Shown: piece by piece, positions 47,667 through 57,913 of the stretch
Layout of the letters: every line of letters begins with the position of its first letter
Position numbering within the stretch: position 1 is the stretch's first letter
Origin: Diploscapter coronatus
Lineage: Eukaryota; Nematoda; Chromadorea; Rhabditida; Rhabditidae
DNA: 64,000 nucleotides
Assembly: GCA_964036155.1 (NCBI GenBank)
Contig: OZ038422.1
Location: forward strand, 58,551,201-58,615,200
Direction of reading: 5' to 3'
Made by a program: the position numbers and the translations under genes
Notes under the pieces: generated by a model
Told to the model about the DNA's origin: nothing
Databases searched by the model: none
What the model saw: only the letters and a program-made list of their open reading frames with translations

Positions 47667-50600
47667 TCAGAAATGTGGCTGTAGTTTGACGGTCTGCCTT
47701 CCGGGAGCTGCCAAATTCACTTCATTCGAATCGTTTTCCGTCACACTTTTGAGTCGATTGCTGAGCACTGTCGATAAGGACTTAATCTGAAATTTGGTGA
47801 AATGTTAATTCTGAAAATAGGAGTATTTATCTTACTAATGGAGTAATTTTCAAAAACTATGAAAATAAATATTCTTTTTAGGTCAAAAATGCTCATACCA
47901 TCGAGAGTTGGTCCTCATTGAGCAGCTGGCGATGGTCGGATTTGTAACGGAACAGGAAGTTGTTGAGTTGCATTAGACGGGATCGCGTCGTGTTGATCTG
48001 CAAATTGGAGTTGATAATTATCCCCGTTTCATTTCTTGCGAAACTAGAAATAGAAATTCAAACCAAACTGCATGTATGTCTTTCATTGTTGTTCGTGATA
48101 TTCTTTCCCAAAAATAAAATGTCGAACGATACCTGAATTTCATCAGACAGCATCATTCGCAGATGGGCAAAGAGCGTCTCGTGGAAAGAGGGAGGCACTT
48201 CTGGGCTGATGATCAAATCGAACAGAACCTCAATTTGAAATATTACCGCTTAATTTTCAGAAAGTCAAACCTTGGAAGCCTTGTTAGCATCGCCTTTGTG
48301 GAGAGATTTGAGATAGAAGTAGTAGTTGTAGAGGAAATGCAGGGAGGGACAATAGCAAATTGCATCATGAAATGGAGAATTGAATAAATGAGAAAAGTTT
48401 AATGGAAAAAACCTCCAATTGGTCAAAAATCTCGAACATCGAAATCTCCTTGTCCGTTGCAGCCCAGATGATTCTGACATGTTTCATTTTATTTAAGAAA
48501 AATAGAAAGAATCATTATCTACAATTTACTGATCAATTCATTTTTTATCTGTGAATCAAATTTCTCTGTCACAATTCCATTTTACAAAATATAGCTGTAT
48601 CAAGAAATTGAAAAACAAACATACTTTAGAACGATGCTGTCGATGAGTTTGCTTTCATCAGTCCTGAGAGCCCAGCCCAATGCAGAAGCCCACTCCTTGC
48701 TCCCAATGTGTCTAATCAAATTGACTCAGTTCGATTCAATTACTTCTCCCGAATGACTTACTTGTCGGACATCGATTTCACCAAGCATTTTATTGTATCC
48801 TTCAGACAATATTCCGTCGCGATTCGATATATCTGCAGAAATATTAGAATTATGAATTCAAAATCCGTGAAAATTAAACATTTAACCAACCCATATTTTT
48901 GAAATACCAAAATATCCCTTACCTTCTCAGCCATGAGTTCATCCTCGATGCTGAGCTGCTGCATGAGTTTGTCAGCCTGCTTTCTTCCCTCCTCTGCACA
49001 CTCAACCAGATATTCGACGCCGATTTCCCACAATCTGAAGAAAATAATGCATTTTCGTTTATCGTAGACATTTTTCCTAGATAAGTTAGGCTAGGAAATA
49101 TATGCACATCAAGAATAGTTGTTTATGAGCATTTCTATGCATTCGTCGTCAAAATCAAGCACGACTTCTCCCACTCACCCACTGTAATTGGTGAGACAGC
49201 TGCCGTAGTCGATGAGAAGGAAATCGCGAAGATCAACAAGGGGAGCTGCGAATTCAGAGCCCGTGTTCAGCAGAAGATCCACTAGGTGCACTGACATCCA
49301 TGGGTTGGCGAATATGTTCTGAAGGGATTCGAATAAAAATAATGAAGTTTAAGCAACTCCTTGTAAACTCACTCTTAAATTTACCGTTGAAAGAGTTATT
49401 TGAAGAAAAACATGCACATTTCATACTGATATGTGAAAATGGAAATAATAAAAAATCTTCGTCTTCATAGCCTACTTCACAAATCAGCATGTCATGTTTT
49501 TCATAGACTTCTCGAAAAAAAAATGAATGAGAATTTGACAATCATTTCGGCTTTGCAGACGCTTGTTGGATCGGATCGAGTCGCAAATTTTTCGATCCGC
49601 CAACAAGCCTGGGCTTTAGTTTCACCTGAAACTGCTGAAAATCTTACAAACCTCGAGGAACGTCAAATCCGAGACGTGGAAAATGGAGAGGAAAGGATCG
49701 GTCTGGTCATCCGCGAGTTTGGCCTGATGAGTCTGGGACAGAGCGATGCACTCGTCTGCGAGAGGACCCAGTGCATTGAACGAGGCAGTGGCGTTCTTGA
49801 CCAGCACGTAGAAAGGCATCATGTGCCACCATTCGGAAGTTAGCTGGTCCGCCATTCGGCAAAGGGTCTAAAATGGATATTCTACGAGCAAATCAAAGTA
49901 ATGGCTCTTAAAATGCATGGAATGAATTTCATAATGAAATATGAAGTGTTTTCCGCTGAATAATTTAAAAAAAGCTCCACCTCCTCCTCTCCAACGAGCA
50001 TGTGGACGATGAATTGAATGTTTGGATTGACGTCGAACTGCTTCGCGCGAATGTCGCGACGCAGATTCTCCTGCCATTGAGTGAACTTCTCAGACTGAAA
50101 AATAATTCATAATGGGTGACGACTGAATCTTCATATCATAATAGGATAGAAGATTCCTAAAAAAAAAAAAAGAATCATATCCGTTTTTCATTCATGAATG
50201 TACGTATTATAGATTTATCTTAAACTGGACTCTTGAAGAATTCATTTTCAATTTCTTATTCTGCTTGAAATGGGCAAAAATCAGTAAAACTGCAATATTC
50301 CTACCTTCAAATCATCGTTGAGCCAAAGCGGGAGGAACTCGAGTTTGTCGAGATACTCGATGAGCAGCCGCACAGCATGGTCGCTCTGGCACTGCTTGAG
50401 AAGATTGGCGCACGCTTCGAATCGGCACCCGAGCAGACTGCACACCACCTGAGCAGGAAAATCATCATTGTCCACGAGGGAGTGAATGGATGCATACCGC
50501 TTTCCAGAAGGCGGCATCAGAAGGGCTCGCAATGTCTTCGGATTCCTGGGCAAATCGACTCACTGCCTCGTTCACGAACAGGAAACATTGCGAGGCCCAT

Positions 50601-51442
50601 TCGATCAGGTCGATTGTAATTGCAGTGTCTGCAAAGAAGTAAATTGAAGCCTGGCAGAATAGATTTTCACCAGGTTCTCTTGAGAATAAACATCTGAACA
50701 ACCAAGCACTAATGAATTTGGAAAAGGCAAAAAAGATGAACTGAAAATTTTCAAATCAAGTAGCTCTATTCAAACTAAAGCAGAAGTACTACGAAACAGA
50801 CTAACCTCCTTTGCGCAGGAACATGATTTCGAAGAGCGTCCAGAGAGCGAATTCACGTATGTACTGATCACGGCCTCGGTCACTGCTCTGTGCGGTCGCC
50901 AGCAGAACGGAACGATAACTGCGAGACAATTCCAAAGCACTGTAAAAATGGACTGTTTGCGAAGAAGTGAGAAGAGTCGACTAACGCATCAGTGGACAGT
51001 TTGCCTTCCGTCTTCGACACTTTGCAGCAGTCTTGGAATACGGCGTGCATTTCAACGACCAGTTTACGAACCTAAAGAAATGTTGAAGAAATGATCATGA
51101 AAAAGAGAAAAAATCAGGAACAAGCTCATTCTGTTGTGACATGAACGAATCGAGTAACTGTAAACTGCTGTTTTTCAAAATTTATTCGTACGAGTGGCAG
51201 ACCACAGTGCTTTGAACTGTCCGGCATCAGTTTTTGGAAAAATTGTTATGGGTTTCTATCAATGCATTATTTTAGAAATATTTCACTGAAAAATTTTTAA
51301 ATCCCACCTCGCTGTCAGCGAAAAGCATTCTGTACTTGGCCGCTTCGTCCTCGGTTCTATTGAGTTGCTGAGCCAATTCCTTCTGCACAGAAGCGGTCAT
51401 TTTGACCGGCTTCGAGTCCAAAATCCTCGATCTGCTTGCCAT
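47667..51442 (-). CDS. npp-2: nucleoporin NUP85 (NPP-2), Y-complex subunit
   Basis: A multi-exon gene; exon 1 is 51442-51308. The protein, about 550-600 residues, is helical throughout, as in Nup85/Nup75. Matching blocks in order: YRSVLLATAQ (human KNYRSVIRA), AFWKAVVCSLLGCRFEACANLL (FW..V...L..GR...A), WWHMMPFYV, FANPWMSVHLVDLL, FLLIDYGSCL, LWEIGVEYLVECAEEGR (human LWQLGVDYFDYCPELGR), and GSKEWASALGWALR (human LGSALSWSIR). The C-terminal end is TVKLQPHF. NUP85 is a scaffold arm of the Nup107-160 complex at the nuclear pore and kinetochores. One intron of 49 nt (within FWKA/VVCS) is needed to keep the frame and match. I did not fix every exon limit. The protein is shorter at the N-terminus than human NUP85. 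Confidence 0.85.
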
Positions 51443-51893
51443 TCTGAAATGAGGAAACTGAGGAAAAATTCAAGAAATTTTCGAGGAAAGTTGGAGACCG
51501 TTCAAAATTCGAGAAATACGACAAACTACGAATTGGCGCTAAACAGCAAATGGTGAATGGTGGATGGGAGAGAAAGGGAAGGAGAGAAGGGGGAAACTGC
51601 ATTCTGCAGACCAATCGACTCGAGGAAAATCCAAATTATTTGGAGAAAAATACGATTCACAAAATTTCACACGAGTCGGAAAAAATTCAATTGGAAATTT
51701 CAACCGCTTTTCACGACAACTGAAGAGAGCAAGTACACACACTTCACATAAAACACATTTATTCCTTCTCAAACCAAATCAATCAAAATCCAAGTAAAAG
51801 TCATGAAACTTCATGCAAAGTAATCCATGTTAAAATCAGCTAATCAATTGCACAAGAAGAACGAGGTTTGAAGTGCCTAATCAGAGAGGTAGA
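51443..51893. other. intergenic region upstream of npp-2
   Basis: 450 bp between the npp-2 start and the stop of the chitin-binding gene on the same strand. Overlapping frames here on both strands have no support. The spacing leaves open a longer polycistronic unit, but there is no other sign of one. Confidence 0.4.
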
Positions 51894-54096
51894 TCAGTAG
51901 TAGCCGGTCATGTGGATGGTGGTAGTGGAGGGGAGAGGTGCAGAGGTGGTCGAGGAAGGAGCGGAAGTGGTGGTGGAGTCGAGTTCCTGGGGGTTGCACT
52001 CGGCCAGGGCCTCGGCATCGGAGCGAGGGGCACAGCGACCAGTCGAGAGGAAGACTGACTCGGCACCGCAGCTGAGAGTGAACAGCTTGCCCGACAGGCA
52101 CATCTCGAAGTGCGGCGAGCAGGGCGACAGGGACGTCAGACCGTCCGAGATGCACGTGGCCGAGTCAACTGAAAGGTGATTTTAGTCGAGACTTGTGAAG
52201 GGATGAGTTTCATGAAAGTCGGCGATTGCAAAAGCCATTTTCTCTCAATCATCTATTCGCATAATCTCGCCAAAGGTAGCAAGAGTTTGATAACTCGTTT
52301 CTGTTCCCGACTAGAAGAGAAATTTGAGCATGATTTTTAGTGGGGCGAGGACTCGTTTCTTTTGAAAATCGATGGTTTTTTTTTTTTTCAAAAATTCCCG
52401 ATCAAGATTTCGATTCAGAATTCTATCAAGACTCCGAGAATTCGCTATCAATTTTCGTCTCGTTTCTGCATCCAACAAACTCACTTCCAACAGCAGCTCC
52501 CTCCTCGCAGTCGACGATGACCTTCTGCGTGGTCTGGGGCATCTCGGTGGTCGAGCTGGATTCAGGCACATCGACGGCTGCAGTAGTTCCACTGCCCTCG
52601 TTGCAGGACGCGACTTCGTGGGGATAGTCGCAAGCCTCGATGGGGGTGTTGTAGACCAGGCCGAATGGACAGTCCATGATGCGGGCGATGCCTCCCGAGC
52701 AGGTCAAGAACTGCGCCGAGCAAGCCGACAACTCGTACAGACCGTCGGCACGACCGTTGCAGGCTGAAAATTTAATTTTCGTCAAGTTTCTAAAATTCTT
52801 CTTTGATAAAACCTTGAAAATATTTTCAAGCTTCTTGCCCATTTCTAAAGACACGTTCATGTTTCCCTTCTCAACAACTTCGTTGAAATAATTCAATCGC
52901 AATTTTCCTCCCTTCCACAACTAACCATCTCCACCATCATTCCAGGGGAACTGTCCCGAGGATTCAACACCAGACGCATCCATCGACTGAATGCTGGCAG
53001 AAACAGGCTGCTCTCCATACACATTGCCGTAAGCGCTGCTGGAAGTCTGAGTGTAGGGAGGCAGAGTGGAGGATGGTTCGTTAGCAGCTGGCAGGGTGCT
53101 GAAATTTCATGTTTTTATTTGAAAATTTATCCCTTTTCATTTTGAAAATGGGCGAACTTTCAAATATGCAAGCTTTCCTAACCTAGTGCTGATCTCCTCT
53201 CCATAGCTTCCATAAGCCGGCTGCTCAGTGGTGGAGGAAGGCACGTCAGCTGCAGGAGTGGAAGAGCTGCTAGAATAACCGTACGACTCAGAAGTTGAGG
53301 GCACTGGCTCCATGGTAGTGGTGCTCGTGGTCGATGACACATCGGCTGCCGGAGTAGTGCTGCTGCTCGAATAGCCGTACGATTCGGAAGTCGAGGGCAT
53401 TGGCTCCATCGTCGTGGTGGTGCTGCTCGTGGTCGATGGCACATCGGCTGCCGGGGTGGTGCTGAAATTACAGTAAAAAATCATTAACGTTGTCCATTTT
53501 CACCTAATTGTTTTTTTTAATGAATTTCACGATTTTTCATTTCCCAACCTGCTGGTGGTCTCCTCGCCGTAGTTGCCGTAGGCCTGTTCAGTGGTGGAAG
53601 AAGGCAGGTCAGCAGCAGGAGTGGAGGAGCTGCTCGAATAGCCGTACGCTTCGGAAGTCGAGGGCACTGGCTCCATGGTAGTGGTGCTCGTGGTCGATGG
53701 CACATCGGCTGCCGGAGTAGTGCTGCTGCTTGAATAACCGTACGACTCGGAGGACGAGGGCACCGGCTCCATGGTCGTAGTGCTCGTAGAAGACGGGATA
53801 TCGGCCGCCGGAGTGCTGAAATTCCTTCATCTTGTCTGAATTCTTCCCATTTTTCCGTACCTGGTGCTCATTTCCTCTCCATAGTTGCCGTAAGCCTGTT
53901 GAGTGGTGGTCGACGGAATATCAGCTGCAGGAGTGCTGCTCGGCATCTCGATTTCGTAGGCTCCAGTAGTGCTGGGCTGCGGAGTGGTGGTGGAGGGAAC
54001 GTCCTGCGGCGGCAGCTCCGCCGGAGGAGAACTGCTGCTGTACGGCGCTGCAGACGCCAGACCGAGGGCTAGACCGGCAACCAACACCAAGTGCAT
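51894..54096 (-). CDS. secreted mucin-like protein with two chitin-binding (CBM14/peritrophin-A) domains
   Basis: The start codon at 54096 follows a TTTTCAG acceptor. Signal peptide [18 protein letters not shown]. Then a long Ser/Thr/Pro region made of a repeating unit ([27 protein letters not shown]) spread over several exons, each ending near YGNYGEE. Two six-cysteine CBM14-type domains follow: one around [15 protein letters not shown] to YPHEVASC (52770-52610), one around [15 protein letters not shown] to AEALAEC (52170-51980). The C-terminus is Thr/Ser-rich and ends HMTGYY. Extracellular chitin-binding proteins of this shape occur in nematode eggshells (CPG-1, CPG-2 class), cuticle and pharyngeal lining. 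The Ser/Thr repeats are probably O-glycosylated. High GC at third positions contrasts with neighbours and suits a highly expressed gene. The tissue cannot be told from sequence. Confidence 0.88.
53178..53820 (-). repeat. intragenic tandem repeats coding for the Ser/Thr-rich unit
   Basis: Two blocks (53178-53460 and 53560-53815), each with two or more near-identical DNA units of about 90-100 bp, encode [18 protein letters not shown] and SESYGYSS. Units in the two blocks, separated by an intron, are as similar as neighbours, pointing to recent exchange or duplication. Copy number may vary between strains. Confidence 0.75.
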
Positions 54097-55203
54097 CTTC
54101 AATCTGAAAATCCCGAAAATCATTCAAGATCGAAAAGTAAATTTTTAGAAATTTGAGGAAAATCCCAAAATTCGGAAAATTCATGAATTTTGGGATTTTC
54201 AGAAATTCGATTTGAAAGTTTGAATTTGACGTAGAAATTTTGGAATTTCTTCAAGACGAACTCGAAATTTTGAAAAAATTCTTGAGAGAAAAGACTAAAT
54301 TTTGGGATTTTTGAGGAGAAAAGTAAAAACCAACCGCTCTTGACCGGGACACGACCAGAATGAAGATGAGTCGTCCGAGTTTTGCACAGTGGTTGTTTTG
54401 GCGCCAACAGACACTTTGCCTGTTCGTTGATCGCTTCGGTCATTTTTACTTTCGCTCGGATTTTTCCATTTTTCATGAAAGATTTTTTTTTATTCATGTC
54501 ATTCTGTCATCTGAACTCCGTTCGATCATATTAGAACCTCCCATTCAATCTTTATTGTCAATTTCGAGCTTGAATGTAGGCAGAGTTGGAGACCTGTGAT
54601 TGAAGGAAGATGGCAAGGGGCTGAGAAGTACTGCCAAATTGAAGTTGGTAGGAGGGTGGTAGTTTAAAACCAAAAATTTGGGAAGGAATTACCCTTCAAG
54701 CCCCGAATGTCTCAAAAACCCTATCTAGATCGACGATAAATCTGATAAAATTATTCGGTGCAAAAAACCAGAACAAACTAACCACATACAACCGCGCATA
54801 AGCAATATTTCGTTTTGCGAAAATATGTTCATTTTGGGTGAGATTTTTGCGATTTCTTTCGGCCTAGAAAATTTGTATGTTTATTTTTTCTTCACGACAT
54901 TCTTATTCACACCTCTGGTGATATTTCTGGACAAAAATTTTGTTCAAAATTAACTCGACATATCTACTTGGGGGTCCTACCTCTGGATATCCTTATCGAA
55001 CAGACCTTTGAATCTGAATCCGTCATTCAAAAAACCTCTTCATTCCGTCACTTTGCTAAAATTCTCAAATTTCGTGCGTTTGCCTGATTTTTTGATTTTT
55101 TTTCTTTTTTCAATTCAATTTATCGTTTATGCTACTAGTATGATAAATATTCATTTAGTAAAATTTCAGTAGTTTGTTATGAATAAAATCTGATCAAAAT
55201 CTA
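54097..55203. other. intergenic region upstream of the chitin-binding gene
   Basis: It includes a 16-bp perfect stem (GAAAATCCCAAAATTC with GAATTTTGGGATTTTC, about 54160-54200) close to the start of the chitin-binding gene. The rest is AT-rich with no supported exon. Confidence 0.5.
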
Positions 55204-56419
55204 TCATCTAATGGCATAGCAGCAGTTCTTCTCTAGATCTTGCAAGAGGTTGTCTTTGATGGCTGGACGATGCAAATATGCATAGCAGTACTGACATTCC
55301 AATGATTGAGAGCGTAGAAGGGTAGGGATCAGAATTTTCTGAAAAATGTATGAATCCACAAAATCCCATTTTCATGTTTTGGGTATTACATTTTGATTCT
55401 GATGAGCTGCTATGTTTCTGTCATCGCGAGCTTTGAATTTTGATGAAGGAATAGTCGAATCTGCTGAAAGAAATGTTGGAAAAAACCAAAACGAAGGAAG
55501 CTTTTCTCCTTTACCTTTAGCTAGGTCTGCTTTATGCGCAATTCCAAACAAATTGAAATCGATCCTCGGCGCATCTCGCTTCGTTCTTTTCACCACATAC
55601 AGTGGCTTTTTGAGATGAATGGTCGTTTTATTCTGTGGGCCATATTGCCATCCTCCTCCCAGTCTCTTGATGTCGTGAACCATCAGAATCTAAAACGTCA
55701 ATTGTCATTTTTCCTTAATCTCCAGACTAACCTCAATATCGTAATCAATTTCCATTTTTGATCTTAGCCGATCGATGTACTTCAGGATTACATTAGGTCT
55801 TCTAGAGAAAATTTTTGAATTTTTTGAAAAATTTCTCAGATTCTGCTCACCTGTATGGGAACAATAGCTTTCTGACGTTGACTTTAGGTTTTTTCTTCGC
55901 TGGTTTGAAAGTTTTGACTGCTGCTATAGTACGATGATCATTTGTGTAAGAGCTCGAATTGGTTGAATCTAAATCATAGGATTTTTCCAATTTAAGTAAG
56001 AGGTTGAATCTGAACGAATTTTCTCTTCAATATGTAATGCAACCGGCTGGCATTGCGACTTCATAAAGTCTCCCATTCTTTTTCCTTTTCTCAAGTGTTT
56101 TATTCCCTGAGAGTGAAATATCGAAGTCGTTATTTTTACGCAAAACAATGTTTTAAATTACTCACCGCTGTACAAATGATGGACTTCAATATGGCCGAGA
56201 TCTCTGTGTCTATCAAGAATTGAGATTCCGTAGATATTTCGATGCTTCTCTTCGTAGTAGTTCTTCAGAGTACGATAGCCTAAACATGATATTCACTGCA
56301 TCGGGTTGACATGCAAAACTCATGATCTTCATCTGATCAGTTCAATTACCTGAATCAATATCGTATGACTCGCACAGATTGGGTATCACTAAAGATACAA
56401 TCAGGACGAATTTCACCAT
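55204..56419 (-). CDS. secreted protein of unknown function with a dibasic cleavage site
   Basis: Start codon directly after a TTCTATAG acceptor. Signal peptide MVKFVLIVSLVIPNLCESYD. Seven or eight exons follow, reading YRTLKNYYEEKHRNIYGIS, then HRDLGHIEVHHLYS, a basic part (FKPAKKKPKVNVRKLLFPYR), IDRLRSKMEIDYDIEILMV, GGGWQYGPQNKTTIHLKK, a possible processing site VVKRTKRDAP, and a cysteine-rich end (CQYCYAYL, then EKNCCYAIR, stop at 55204). With four cysteines clustered in the last 40 residues and a KR site before them, the protein could be a precursor that releases a folded C-terminal peptide. I recognise no family. About 280-300 residues by my reading; exon limits in the middle are approximate. 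Confidence 0.7.
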
Positions 56420-57090
56420 CTATAGAAAGAACGCAACAGCTCACATTTGCAGACACGCAAATAGAAACTGCAATTAGACAGAAAATAGTCGAAAGGAAGA
56501 AAAGAAGCGAAGGGATATTATTAGGAAGAAAAGGGAAAGAGAAAGACCGTGGCTGAGTAGATGGAAGATGAATGAAGCAGGACAGGGAAGACAGGTAATG
56601 GAGACGAGTAAATGTGGAAAAGTTGTAGATGGGAAGAATGTCGGTCACTTCACAGCAGACACAAGCAACGGGCAACATTCGGGGGGAAAGTCAAACTGGT
56701 AGGATGAAAACTAAAGTCTCTTAATAAAAACCATATTCTTTTACGAAAAGGATTTACAACGATGCGCAAAAAGTCGGGGGCCGCTTTTGATTCTCTTTTA
56801 AAAATTGAATATTATATTTTCCTCTACCAATTTTATCTATCAGCATATTTGTATTTCATTTCTGTAGTTTTTGGTAAAAATAAAGATTTATTATTTGTAG
56901 TGTTCATTTGAAAAAATGAAATATCAGATAAGAAGGATAAACAAGGGCATGTCGCGGTAAACCCGTTCGTTCGTTTCGCAGGCATAGTTACGAGGAAAAC
57001 TGGTGCACTAAATATTGAATATGATTTTAGGAAATTTTTTATAGGGTGCGCGAGTTTCTGAACTATTTTAATGTGCCTTTAATAATCACA

Positions 57091-57210
57091 TGGGCTCGTA
57101 GAAAAAGACACCGGGACACCAGTTAGAAAAAGACACCGGCTTTTTTTCTTTTCTTCTCTTGCTTTCTTATACTATTTCTTAGAAAACCCGGTGTCTTTTT
57201 CTATGAGCCA
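57091..57210. mobile_element. 120-bp inverted-repeat MITE
   Basis: TGGGCTCGTAGAAAAAGACA and TGTCTTTTTCTATGAGCCA are near-perfect terminal inverted repeats, with ACACCGG/CCGGTGT continuing the pairing. The AGAAAAAGACACCGG word is repeated once more inside the left arm. Confidence 0.75.
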
Positions 57211-57427
57211 TTTTATTGATAAATGAATAGTTTAAAAAATTAAAGAAGTTTTCATAACCATGTATGCTCTAACATTTTCATCTTTTGCACTTCTTTATCT
57301 TTCAGAAAAGAAACCACGAACAATCCTACAATGAAGATACATAAATTAAAGGCGTTGTTTCCCATTGTTAAAAGTGATACTGTGATCAGAGATGCAGAAA
57401 TTAAAGTTGACCCCATTTTTGTGATAC

Positions 57428-57464
57428 TGACACTGACACTGCAGTGTCATTAGTGTCAGTGTCA
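57428..57464. repeat. short palindrome TGACACTGACACT / AGTGTCAGTGTCA
   Basis: Perfect 13-bp arms around an 11-bp centre that itself continues the GTGTCA word. It is a tight hairpin, possibly the core of a decayed MITE. Confidence 0.6.
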
Positions 57465-57913
57465 AACGCTTTAATGTCTGCATTCTTATATAATAGAGGC
57501 AATAGTACTTGTCAGGGCCGGGAATGTACGCGGTTCGTAAAAATTGAGACGCAAACCGGATCCGGACATCGATAACTTTCTCAGTACGTACATCCTTGGT
57601 CAGGGCTATTCACTTTCTGCCGAGGGTAATGAAAGAGTAGGAAGTTGGTTGGTCACTAGGAAATGAAGTTTGGTAATGTTTGGAGTGGGTGAGATCAGCG
57701 TTGATTTTGGATTTGGTAATTGCTTGATATACGCTAATTTGGTTAGGATCATAGATATCGGAGAGGAGAATGTATTCAAATCTGGAAGTGGGCCAATCGC
57801 AGGACTCATATTCTGTACAATAATGCTATCTTCTTTCTGCGTGCAAATTAGAATACATCATTTCTGCTGAAAAAAGGAACGAATTGAATTCATTACCACC
57901 GACCGCGTTGAAA

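Larger units (their letters stand above)
56420..57913. other. intergenic region upstream of the R-SNARE gene
   Basis: No supported gene. It holds two inverted repeats (listed separately), and the promoters of the divergent secreted-protein and SNARE genes must lie here. A frame pair at 57606-57870 on both strands is unsupported. Confidence 0.5.

Noticed and set aside
51873..52179. Plus-strand Gly/Val/Glu-rich frames
   Set aside because: Antisense shadow of the second chitin-binding domain exon, whose six-cysteine pattern is clear on the minus strand.
57606..57870. Frames on both strands (67 and 66 codons) before the SNARE gene
   Set aside because: No domain, no splice context and no composition difference from flanks. 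The minus frame is Ser/Thr/Pro-rich only because of local sequence bias.
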